A stretch of DNA of 64,000 nt. Source: Bacillus sp. OK048 (GTDB lineage Bacteria; Bacillota; Bacilli; Bacillales; Cytobacillaceae). Below, piece by piece: positions 1-6,828 of the stretch (position 1 is the first letter of the stretch; each line of letters begins with the position of its first letter). The position numbers and the translations under genes were made by a program. Where the stretch lies: the NCBI RefSeq assembly GCF_900103525.1, contig NZ_FNHN01000009.1, positions 186,001 to 250,000 of the forward strand, given 5' to 3'. The notes beneath the pieces were generated by a model. The model was not told where the DNA came from and searched no databases. It saw nothing but the letters and a program-made list of their open reading frames with translations.

Positions 1-189
1 TCTTTCGTAATTTTAATTACCCTTACAACTCTTAATATTATTTTATGGAATAGAAATTATTCTTGTGCACCTTAAAGAGTCAACAAGGAAACAAAGTTGT
101 CCAACACGAGTTGAACTAAGTCAAATACGACCTTTTGCCTAACATCACAATAAAAGGTAAATTTTTCGTAAATGCATAAAAACAGCACT

Positions 190-236
190 GACTGTCCACC
201 TGGGGTGGAAAGTGTCTTTTTGTGGTGACAGGCACC
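190..236. repeat. REP-like dispersed palindrome, copy 1
   Basis: An imperfect palindrome (TGTCCACC / GGTGGA, 193-209) is followed by the near-palindrome GGTGACAGGCACC at 224-236. The same two blocks recur, complete or partial, at 1470-1484, 2059-2110 and 56758-56808, in both orientations. No coding function is seen. The rest of 1-289 holds no gene I can support. Confidence 0.7.
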
Positions 237-289
237 ACCATATGATGTACTATTTGTATATTAATTTTTTTGAGGGATAGGGGGCTTTT

Positions 290-1390
290 GTGTTGATGGA
301 GGTTTTTGAGAAGGAGATTTTGGCATGGTTTGATCATTTTCATGCGATTCCGGAGGTTAGTTGGAAAGAGTTTACTACTACGCAGTCTATCGCAAGTATA
401 TTAGATGATTTAGGTGTTACTTACCGTACTTTTTCAGATGTTACTGGCGTTATCGCAGAAATAGGCGAAGGTGATGAAGTGATTGCGGTACGAGCAGAAA
501 TCGATGCATTATGGCAGGAAGTTGATGGAGTTTGGCAGGGAAACCACTCCTGTGGTCACGATGCCATTATTTCGATGGTACTTGGAGCGCTCCTATATTT
601 GAAAGATAAACCACTCACAAAGAAAATACGCTTTATATTTCAACCGGCTGAGGAAAAGGGGAACGGATCCTTAGCCATGATTGAGCGCGGAGCGATTGAA
701 AACGTGAGCCATCTTTTCGGAATTCATCTTCGTCCGATAGAGGAGCTTCCCATGGGTAAAGTGTCAGCTTCTATTCATCACGGAGCGGCAATCTTCTTAG
801 AAGGAAAAGTCCTCGGTGAGGACGCTCACGGGGCTAGACCCCATCAAGGGAAAAACGCAATCGATGTGATTTTCGGGATCCAGCAATTCATTAAATCTAT
901 TTACCTATCGCCATTTGAAGTCTATTCTGCGAAACTTACTAAAATAAACGCTGGAGGCGAAAGCTTAAACATCATTCCAGGCTCAGCAGAATTTGCTATC
1001 GATGTCCGTGCTCAAAAAAATGAAGTGCTGGAAAAGCTTAAAGACAAAATCGATACCGGCTTAACAGGTTTAAGTAATCTATATGGTGTAGATATTGAAT
1101 GGAAATGGAGTGATTTTACTCCTGGAGCAGAGGTGTCTGCAGAGGCTGAAGCCATTGCGGAGGAAGCTATTCGGACTATTGTCGGTGATGAGGGGCTCGC
1201 ATTGCCAGTAATCACTTCTGGCAGTGATGATTTCCATTTTTATACGATTAAAAATCCAAACTTAAAAGCATCGATGATTGGGGTAGGAGCAGATCTTCAA
1301 CCAGGCTTACATCACCCCAAAATGACCTTTAATAAATCTGCACTAGATGTAGGTGCCCAAATCCTTGCGGAAACATTGTTAAGAGCTTAA
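290..1390 (+). CDS. amhX: M20 family amidohydrolase, AmhX-like
   Basis: Predicted cytosolic metal-dependent amidohydrolase of the M20 peptidase/aminoacylase group, which cleaves N-acyl or peptide-like amide bonds; the substrate cannot be told from sequence. Metal-ligand motifs are visible: HSCGHDA around residues 87-92 (Cys88, His90, Asp91), QPAEEKG around 118-124, and a C-terminal GLHHPK motif near residue 341. At 366 residues it is the usual length, with the lid/dimerisation domain (about 170-280) inserted in the catalytic domain as the family shows. The overall sequence recalls B. subtilis AmhX. The GTG at 290 follows TAGGGGG by 5 nt; TTG 293 or ATG 296 are possible. It is a single-gene unit with its own terminator at 1391-1434. 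Confidence 0.8.
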   Translation: MLMEVFEKEILAWFDHFHAIPEVSWKEFTTTQSIASILDDLGVTYRTFSDVTGVIAEIGEGDEVIAVRAEIDALWQEVDGVWQGNHSCGHDAIISMVLGALLYLKDKPLTKKIRFIFQPAEEKGNGSLAMIERGAIENVSHLFGIHLRPIEELPMGKVSASIHHGAAIFLEGKVLGEDAHGARPHQGKNAIDVIFGIQQFIKSIYLSPFEVYSAKLTKINAGGESLNIIPGSAEFAIDVRAQKNEVLEKLKDKIDTGLTGLSNLYGVDIEWKWSDFTPGAEVSAEAEAIAEEAIRTIVGDEGLALPVITSGSDDFHFYTIKNPNLKASMIGVGADLQPGLHHPKMTFNKSALDVGAQILAETLLRA

Positions 1391-1434
1391 AAGAAGGAGC
1401 ACAGCAGCAGCAGCTGTAAGCTCCTTCTTTTTTT
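1391..1434 (+). terminator. Rho-independent terminator of the amidohydrolase gene
   Basis: AAGAAGGAGC and GCTCCTTCTT form a perfect 10-bp stem around a loop rich in CAG triplets, followed by a T run. It begins right after the stop codon. Confidence 0.9.
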
Positions 1435-1469
1435 AATGTTAAAATATGGATATACATCAATGTATAAAT

Positions 1470-1484
1470 GGTGACAGGCACCGC
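1470..1484. repeat. REP-like dispersed palindrome, partial copy 2
   Basis: GGTGACAGGCACCGC, identical to the end of the longer copies at 2059-2110 and 56758-56808. It lies between the convergent amidohydrolase and DinB genes. Confidence 0.65.
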
Positions 1485-1487
1485 TTT

Positions 1488-1988
1488 TTATAATGAAGAT
1501 TTTAGCTCTTTAATTTGCTCGATATGCCGCTCTTCATGAAGATAGATCAAGTCCACCCATTGATTTAAGGGCAAATAACCAAAAAGAGGATGTTTGGTAG
1601 ATTTTTCTGCTAGGACCGACTTGTCTTCAATTTGATTATAAAATTCCAAAAATATGTTTCTTGAATGATTTAATCGTTCTTTAATCTGTTGTAACTCCCA
1701 TGGGCCATCTTCAGGAACAACGATATCGGGTGCTTTTATCTTCTGTGTGCGGACAGCTGTAACCTGAATTGGTTTCGGATCAGCCTTTTTTCCATTCACT
1801 TTATTATGTCCGTAAATGATTGCCTGCGTGAAGACACTCTCTGTTAAATACAAATGGTGGCAAACCTGACCAATACTCCAGGTATCGGAATCAGGCTTTT
1901 TGTTTAGAATCTCATAGCTAATTGACCCAATTTCCTTTAATAACCGATCTCTAGTCGTTACTAAATTTTCCATCACAGAAGTGCTCAT
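1488..1988 (-). CDS. DinB-like (four-helix) family protein
   Basis: 166-residue soluble protein resembling the DinB/YfiT-like putative metal-dependent hydrolase superfamily, whose members are four-helix bundles with a three-histidine metal site. Candidate ligands are His in the IGQVCHHLYL stretch (about residues 44-46) and the C-terminal YLHEERHIEQI motif (about 150-158), the spacing expected for the fold. Some members are thiol transferases (bacillithiol/mycothiol dependent), but nothing here fixes a substrate. I chose the ATG at 1988 over an in-frame ATG at 2012 because AAAGGGGG lies 8 nt upstream of 1988. It is monocistronic, convergent with the amidohydrolase gene. Confidence 0.75.
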   Translation of the reverse strand: MSTSVMENLVTTRDRLLKEIGSISYEILNKKPDSDTWSIGQVCHHLYLTESVFTQAIIYGHNKVNGKKADPKPIQVTAVRTQKIKAPDIVVPEDGPWELQQIKERLNHSRNIFLEFYNQIEDKSVLAEKSTKHPLFGYLPLNQWVDLIYLHEERHIEQIKELKSSL

Positions 1989-2058
1989 TTTTACATCCCC
2001 CTTTAAAAACATTCCATATAGCTTATATTCTCGGTGATGAAAAAATATTCCAAGAATA

Positions 2059-2110
2059 GGTGCCTGTCACCGCTCGTGGACACTGTCCACCCCAGGCGGA
2101 CAATATCCGC
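2059..2110. repeat. REP-like dispersed element, full copy 3
   Basis: GGTGCCTGTCACCGC, then a TGTCCACC-type palindrome, arranged as in the copy at 56758-56808 but in the opposite orientation. Each block could fold into a short hairpin. It lies upstream of the DinB gene and downstream of the membrane-protein gene. Confidence 0.7.
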
Positions 2111-2149
2111 AAAAACGCCTGACTCAATTTAATGGGTCAGGCGTTTTTT
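2111..2149 (-). terminator. Terminator overlapping the 3' end of the membrane-protein gene
   Basis: AACGCCTGAC pairs with GTCAGGCGTT around a 12-nt loop, with T runs on both strands, so it may act both ways. The stop codon of the minus-strand gene (2124-2126) lies in the loop, so the last coding codons form one arm of the hairpin. Confidence 0.85.
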
Positions 2150-2993
2150 GTGGGCCGGTTGTTAAGTGTTTGCTAATGGTTACAGTACATTTTAATACGA
2201 AAACAGATAGTATGACATAATACCACGGGTCCCACCAGACTTGGATGTGGAGGATTCCTGTTTTTTGTAATAGAAGGTTAACGGCGTAAATCAAAAGGGG
2301 TGTTAACACATATTTGAACCATTTTAGCTTCCAATGATGTTTGGCTATCCAAACATAGAAGAGACAGGCAAGTAAGTAATAGATAGCACCGAATGCTGTG
2401 GTATCTTTTGATGGCATATCAAACCAGCCTAGATCATAATATCGAATTGAAAAAAACATAACTGGCATAAATTGAAGGTTGGCTGAGATTGGACTAACAC
2501 ATAAAAATAGAACAATGTTGTGGAGCTTTCCTTGTAATGGTCGGGAAAGCAATTGGTAGAATAATTTTGCTAATGGAAAATAAACAAGAAGAAGTCCAGG
2601 TGCCGTGTAACCAATCCTCCACCAATTATGGGTATATATATTTAATTTCAAAAAGGTCCATTCTATAACTGCAAAAAGGCTAACAAAAAATATGATCCAT
2701 AGCCAATTCTTCCTTAGCGCAGCTATAAAAGTTGCTACAACAGGTAAAGCCAATGCATTTGAGGCAATAGCTCCCATGTTACTGTCATAAAACGAATCGT
2801 GTTTAATAAGTTTTGGATAATACTGATAGCTATGCCCAATGTTGTAAATCACAGTTTCTACAATATAGCCAAAACCAACCATTGCGAAAAAAAGTAATAA
2901 GATCCGGTTACTTTTTGTTTTAAGGTACACATAAATTAACAGAAGAATACTTAAAGCAGCTAACCCTAAATACCAAAATGAGTTAAATTCCAT
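2124..2993 (-). CDS. Multi-pass membrane protein of unknown function
   Basis: 289-residue protein I do not recognise. It appears to have about eight hydrophobic segments: near the N-terminus (7-26), 31-50, 80-95, 97-115, then around 130-150, 160-185, 205-225 and 240-265, with few charged residues inside them. No catalytic motif, signal peptide cleavage site or known domain stands out. I prefer the ATG at 2993 (AAGGAG 7 nt upstream) over the one at 2999, which is only 1 nt from that site. The gene sits downstream of the TetR/ABC exporter operon but is separated from it by a terminator and a 112-bp tandem repeat, so it is probably its own transcription unit. Confidence 0.7.
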   Translation of the reverse strand: MEFNSFWYLGLAALSILLLIYVYLKTKSNRILLLFFAMVGFGYIVETVIYNIGHSYQYYPKLIKHDSFYDSNMGAIASNALALPVVATFIAALRKNWLWIIFFVSLFAVIEWTFLKLNIYTHNWWRIGYTAPGLLLVYFPLAKLFYQLLSRPLQGKLHNIVLFLCVSPISANLQFMPVMFFSIRYYDLGWFDMPSKDTTAFGAIYYLLACLFYVWIAKHHWKLKWFKYVLTPLLIYAVNLLLQKTGILHIQVWWDPWYYVILSVFVLKCTVTISKHLTTGPQKTPDPLN

Positions 2994-3061
2994 ATCCATG
3001 CTCCTTCTGTTTTATTGTTAGCAGGTAGTATTCATCAAAGAAGGGATATTATTCAAATTAC

Positions 3062-3345
3062 ACTAATTAATCGCTTGATTAAATCGGCTGGTAAACTAAT
3101 CAAACGATTGATTGGAAGGGTCTAAATCCTTGGTAGTATTGGGTTTGTTTGAAATTGGGCATCTATGAGGAAAACTAATTAATCGCTTGATTAAATCGGC
3201 TGGTAAACTAATCAAACGATTGATTAGAAGGGTCTAATGTCTTGGTAGTACTGGGTTTGTTTGAAATTGGGCATCTAAGAGGAAAACTAATTAATCGTTT
3301 GATTAGATCGGCCAATAAACCAATCAAACGATTGTTTAAATTAAA
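3062..3345. repeat. 112-bp tandem repeat (about 2.5 copies) with embedded palindromes
   Basis: Units begin at 3065, 3177 and 3289, exactly 112 bp apart; the third is cut after about 50 bp. Each unit carries TAATCGCTTGATTA (or a variant) and then TAATCAAACGATTGATT, both near-palindromic. The first full unit also contains a long spacer ending GGGCATCTATGAGG that is repeated almost unchanged. The palindromes match a pair at 34552-34604. They resemble TetR-type operators, but the second locus lies between convergent genes, which argues for a dispersed repeat. Confidence 0.8.
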
Positions 3346-3347
3346 AA

Positions 3348-3392
3348 TGAAGAAAAAATAATCCCCTTCAATCATTTTGATTAAAAGGGATT
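3348..3392 (-). terminator. Terminator of the TetR/ABC exporter operon
   Basis: Read on the minus strand, AAATCCCTTTT pairs with GAAGGGGATT and is followed by ATTATTTTTTC. It lies about 10 nt beyond the TetR stop codon. Confidence 0.75.
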
Positions 3393-3401
3393 TCCTTGCA
3401 A

Positions 3402-4049
3402 TTATTCCTTTTTTCCAACTCCATGCATAATAAATTGAATCGTCTGTTCAATTTCAAGCTCATCATCCCATTCCAATTGAGGGAATAGGATATAACGGGA
3501 AATTAAAAAGCCAAGGATATTGGTAATCGTTAATCTTGCAATACTTGCCGGAGGCATATCTATTAATAATCCTTTTTCCTGATACTCCACGATTACTTTT
3601 TCTACTCGATTAAAGATATTTTTTACAACGAGGTCAAGAAATTGCTCGCGTAGCTCCGGCTGGAAAGGGATTTCTTGAAGCATGATTTTTACTACAGGGA
3701 GCATTCGGATGAGAAGATCCCTTCTATTTTCTATCGTAGCTCGCAGAAACTCCTCAACTGTTTCATAATCCTGTTCGAGCACTTTATTAAAATCCTTAAC
3801 AACTAAAGGGGCTATGAACTTAGTCATCAGCGGGGCAACAATGGAAACTAACAATTCCTTTTTGGTTTTATAGTGCCGAAAAATCGTTCCTTCCGCGACT
3901 CCTGCCTTTTTAGCAATTTCACTAGTAGAGGAAGCCGCATAACCTTTTTCTGAAAAAGTCTCAATAGAGGCCACAATGATTTTCTTTTGTTTATCTGTTA
4001 ATTTTTCTTCAGCAAATAATTGTTGTAGCATTAATTCGTCTTCAGTCAT
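3402..4049 (-). CDS. TetR family transcriptional regulator
   Basis: 215-residue regulator. The N-terminal TetR DNA-binding domain spans about residues 15-62; recognisable parts are IVASIETFSEKGYAASST, then TSEIAKKAGVAEGTIFRHYK. The C-terminal two thirds is a helical ligand-binding/dimerisation domain. It is the last gene of a unit after an ABC-2 permease and ATPase, so it probably represses that exporter in response to a toxic ligand, as in yfiR-type operons. The open frame extends 43 codons upstream to 4178, but that stretch is a 21-bp repeat array read as protein (a seven-residue ASK repeat). ATG 4049, with AAGGAG 7 nt upstream, is the real start. Confidence 0.88.
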   Translation of the reverse strand: MTEDELMLQQLFAEEKLTDKQKKIIVASIETFSEKGYAASSTSEIAKKAGVAEGTIFRHYKTKKELLVSIVAPLMTKFIAPLVVKDFNKVLEQDYETVEEFLRATIENRRDLLIRMLPVVKIMLQEIPFQPELREQFLDLVVKNIFNRVEKVIVEYQEKGLLIDMPPASIARLTITNILGFLISRYILFPQLEWDDELEIEQTIQFIMHGVGKKE

Positions 4050-4061
4050 CGGTAACTCCTT

Positions 4062-4154
4062 TTTACTCGCGGAATAACAGAATTTACTCGCGAAAAAATA
4101 GTGTTTACTCGCGGGTTTTATTATTTTACTCGCCAGAAGGCTGTATTTACTCGC
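4062..4154. repeat. Five TTTACTCGC boxes at exact 21-bp spacing
   Basis: TTTACTCGC occurs at 4062, 4083, 4104, 4125 and 4146, always 21 bp apart (two DNA turns), with 12-bp intervals of unrelated sequence. It fills most of the gap between the permease stop and the TetR ribosome site. Because 21 is a multiple of three, the array stays open as codons and mimics an N-terminal extension of TetR. It could be an iteron-like protein-binding array or a minisatellite. Confidence 0.85.
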
Positions 4155-4184
4155 CAAGAGCGAATAGTTTGTGGGCATTGCTAC

Positions 4185-5285
4185 TTAAATTTTTCGATAT
4201 TTCTTCAATGCTACGATATTTAAAACAATAAAGACCAAGGCAAACCCCAATAGTACAAAGAGGTCATTACGTATATCACTTAATCCTAAACCCTTATACA
4301 TGACATCCACTAAGGCGCTGCCTCCATAATACATCGGCATACATTTCGCAAGAATCTGCATCCAGCCAGCCATGGATTCAAATGGGAAAATACCTGCAAA
4401 AAAGACCTGTGGAATAATCGCAATCGGTATAAATTGCATCATTTGGAACTCTGAATTTGCGAAGGCTGATAATAGTATTCCAAGTGACAAGGCAACCAGA
4501 GCTAGGGTTAAATTGATGATGACCACATTCCAGAATGAACCGACAAGTGTAATATCTAACACTTTAACAGCATACGTAACCACAATAATTGTTTGGATAA
4601 CTGCGAATAGCCCATATCCAAATAAATAACCAAAAACAATTTCTCTTCGTAGAATCGGTGTTGCCAATAAACGTTCAAGGGTCCCTGTGGTACGCTCTCG
4701 CAATAAAGCAATTCCAGAAATTAAGAACACGAAAAAGAAAACAAAGAATCCAACTAGTATGGGGCTTAACTGATCAAAAAAGATGGTACTTTTGTTGCCA
4801 TATAGATAGGAAGTAGAAATTTCAGGTGCTTTTACTTGCTCCATTTTTACAGGAATTCCTGGCAGCTGTTTCTGAATGGTTTCCATAAATGTAGACAAAT
4901 TTGCAGCTTGTTCTTTAGCCTTTTCAGCTGCAATTGCTTGTTGAACTTTGACCTGTAAAGCCTTTGCTGTATTTGGCTGGTCGTTTGTAAGCGTCAAGGA
5001 AAAATCTTGCCCAGTAAAATCAAGAATTCCATCCAAGTCTTTTTCAATGAGAATTTCCTTCGTATTTTCTTCAACTTTTAAAATAGCGATGTCGTTATCC
5101 TTTAATCTGTCCACAAGTTTATCATCTACTTGTATCACACCAAGTCTTGGTTCGATAGTATTACCAGCAAGCAGGTAATTGAGGAGAGTAAGAATCAATA
5201 ACGGTGCCACCATCATCAAAGCAAGCGCCCTTTTATCACGTAACATTTGATGACATATCCTTTTAACCATTGCCAGTATGCTCAT
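4185..5285 (-). CDS. ABC-2 type transporter permease (multidrug/Na+ export type)
   Basis: 366-residue permease: one N-terminal transmembrane segment (about 20-42), a large extracytoplasmic domain (about 43-170, rich in Lys/Glu), then five or six membrane segments from about 175 to the C-terminus, including the ABC-2 motif region LLRERTTGTLERLLATP (about 192-208). This layout is that of the YhgE/NatB/YfiN class of exporters. Its start overlaps the ATPase stop by 4 nt (ATGA), so the two are translationally coupled; TetR follows. The exporter is probably a homodimer with the upstream ATPase. The substrate is unknown. Confidence 0.88.
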   Translation of the reverse strand: MSILAMVKRICHQMLRDKRALALMMVAPLLILTLLNYLLAGNTIEPRLGVIQVDDKLVDRLKDNDIAILKVEENTKEILIEKDLDGILDFTGQDFSLTLTNDQPNTAKALQVKVQQAIAAEKAKEQAANLSTFMETIQKQLPGIPVKMEQVKAPEISTSYLYGNKSTIFFDQLSPILVGFFVFFFVFLISGIALLRERTTGTLERLLATPILRREIVFGYLFGYGLFAVIQTIIVVTYAVKVLDITLVGSFWNVVIINLTLALVALSLGILLSAFANSEFQMMQFIPIAIIPQVFFAGIFPFESMAGWMQILAKCMPMYYGGSALVDVMYKGLGLSDIRNDLFVLLGFALVFIVLNIVALKKYRKI

Positions 5286-6004
5286 CGCTGTTTACCTCCT
5301 GCTTTTAAAAATACTTCTTCTAAACTTGTTATCCCATACTGATTTTTCAACTCAGCAGGAGACCCACTTGTAATGATTTCACCATCACGGACCATCGCTA
5401 GTCGGTCACATTTTTCGGCTTCGTCCATTACATGTGTAGTGACTAAAATGGTTTTGCCTGCATTTTTTAAGCGATATAATTCAGCCCAGATTGACTGCCT
5501 TAACTCTGGGTCAATCCCAACGGTAGGTTCATCGAGAATCAGAATTTCAGGATCTTGGATCAAGGCGACGGCAAGGGATAACCGGCGTTTCATCCCACCA
5601 GAGTAATTTTCAACTTTCTTTTTTAAATCAGCCGTTAAATTTACTAAATCTGCTGCATAGGCAATCCGTTCTTTTTGTGCATGTTTATTAAGCTTAAATA
5701 GGGAAGCAAAAAAAGCTAGATTTTCTTCTCCTGTTAAATCGGAATATAAGGCGTCTGCCTGGGCCATATAGCCGATTCTCTGCAAAAGTTTTAAATTAGG
5801 AACAGCAGTATTCAAAACCTGGACATCACCGTGGTCGGGAGAATCCATGCCCACGATTATTTTTACCAAGGTAGTTTTGCCGGATCCAGACGGACCGATT
5901 AACCCATAAATACTTCCTGACTCCACGTTCAAGCTAATCTGATTTAGGACCAACTTTTTTCCAAAGCTTTTGCTCACATCATTGATAACTATTGTTGAAG
6001 ACAT
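5282..6004 (-). CDS. ABC transporter ATP-binding protein (exporter)
   Basis: 240-residue ABC ATPase that powers the adjacent ABC-2 permease. Walker A GPSGSGKTTLVK (about residues 37-48), signature YSGGMKRRLS (about 132-141), Walker B EILILDEPTVGID (about 152-164) and the switch histidine in VTTHVMDEAE are intact. I take ATG 6004, which has GAGGG 9 nt upstream; ATG 6013 abuts the ribosome site. First gene of the ATPase-permease-TetR unit, with a promoter and palindromic operator directly upstream (6027-6050). Confidence 0.9.
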   Translation of the reverse strand: MSSTIVINDVSKSFGKKLVLNQISLNVESGSIYGLIGPSGSGKTTLVKIIVGMDSPDHGDVQVLNTAVPNLKLLQRIGYMAQADALYSDLTGEENLAFFASLFKLNKHAQKERIAYAADLVNLTADLKKKVENYSGGMKRRLSLAVALIQDPEILILDEPTVGIDPELRQSIWAELYRLKNAGKTILVTTHVMDEAEKCDRLAMVRDGEIITSGSPAELKNQYGITSLEEVFLKAGGKQR

Positions 6005-6026
6005 CCTAATCATCCCTCTCTAAAAT

Positions 6027-6050
6027 GAGTGATTACTCACTCTTATTATA
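6027..6050 (-). promoter_or_regulatory. Promoter -10 with palindromic operator for the ABC exporter operon
   Basis: Minus strand TATAAT (plus-strand 6045-6050) is followed within 3 bp by GAGTGATTACTCACTC (6027-6042), a perfect 6-bp inverted repeat with a 4-bp centre. Its place at the likely transcription start is where a TetR repressor would block initiation. The site could serve the TetR at 3402, the TetR at 6146, or both. Confidence 0.65.
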
Positions 6051-6145
6051 ACAGTAAAATCATTCAGTAAATAGACGGTATAAAGGATTTTTCTAAAAAT
6101 CAGTATGGTATACTATCCTCATATAGTTACTTTGGGGGTGAAGAA

Positions 6146-6718
6146 GTGGCACGAGAACGGAAGTTTAATACAGTGGAGTTATTTCATGAGTCAAAGCAGT
6201 TACTTCTCCAGCATGGATATGACGGATTCACTTTTAGCATGTTAGCCGATCGGATGGAGGTATCAAGGGCGGCTTTATATAAATACTACGACAATAAGGA
6301 AGAATTAATTACGGATTTTATGATTTATGAAATGGAAGAATTCTTACATGAATTAATGGAAATGGAAAAACATGATGGGTTTGAAAAGCAGTTCGATTTT
6401 CTAATGGATCTTATTTTTAAGAAAACGGAAGTACATCATCTTATTAAGGCTGCGCAGCAAGTTTTATCTCTCGCGGAGTTGTCGTTTAAAAACAAAGATA
6501 AGTTGGAAAAGCTGCCATTAGAAATGTACAAGTTTTTACAAAACTTTATCCAATTAGGTAAAAATGAAGAAAAATTAAAACTCCATCTTCCCGATAGTCT
6601 AATTATTGGATTAATTCTTCAAACAGTTGCGATTCCTAATCATTTTGGGGTTCCGCACGAAGAATGGCTTAATTCAATTAAGGAAATCATTGGTCAAGGA
6701 ATGTTAATGAAAAGATAA
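6146..6718 (+). CDS. TetR/AcrR family transcriptional regulator
   Basis: 190-residue TetR protein. The DNA-binding domain is at about residues 8-55 (LLLQHGYDGFTFSMLADRM, then VSRAALYKYYDNKEEL, the typical recognition helix and YxxYxxKEEL end). The rest is helical ligand-binding sequence. GTG start, with GGGGGTG 7-8 nt upstream. It is divergent from the ABC exporter operon and directly upstream of an MMPL exporter gene whose own promoter overlaps this gene's stop codon. It likely controls that exporter and itself. Confidence 0.88.
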   Translation: MARERKFNTVELFHESKQLLLQHGYDGFTFSMLADRMEVSRAALYKYYDNKEELITDFMIYEMEEFLHELMEMEKHDGFEKQFDFLMDLIFKKTEVHHLIKAAQQVLSLAELSFKNKDKLEKLPLEMYKFLQNFIQLGKNEEKLKLHLPDSLIIGLILQTVAIPNHFGVPHEEWLNSIKEIIGQGMLMKR

Positions 6719-6789
6719 TTGACACAAGTGTAACTTTGAAAGATAATGTAAAGTGTAATTGTGCTAATTATTTTTTTCATCAAAGTTAC
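6719..6789 (+). promoter_or_regulatory. Promoter and 10-bp inverted repeat upstream of the MMPL gene
   Basis: TTGACA (6719-6724), 17 bp, GATAAT (6742-6747) make a strong sigma-A promoter; the -35 box starts immediately after the TAA of the TetR gene. GTAACTTTGA (6730-6739, inside the spacer) is exactly inverted as TCAAAGTTAC at 6780-6789, 40 bp away. The pair may be two half-operators or a leader stem-loop. Confidence 0.65.
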
Positions 6790-6828
6790 AGGTTCGTCAC
6801 TTATACGATTAAGAAGGAGAGCGGAGAA

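Noticed and set aside
116-343. 75-residue minus-strand open frame at the window start
   Set aside because: Runs across the REP-like palindrome and into the amidohydrolase gene; composition is unlike a protein.
4050-4178. N-terminal extension of the TetR regulator
   Set aside because: It is a 21-bp repeat array read in frame; ATG 4049 has the only good ribosome site and gives the normal family length.
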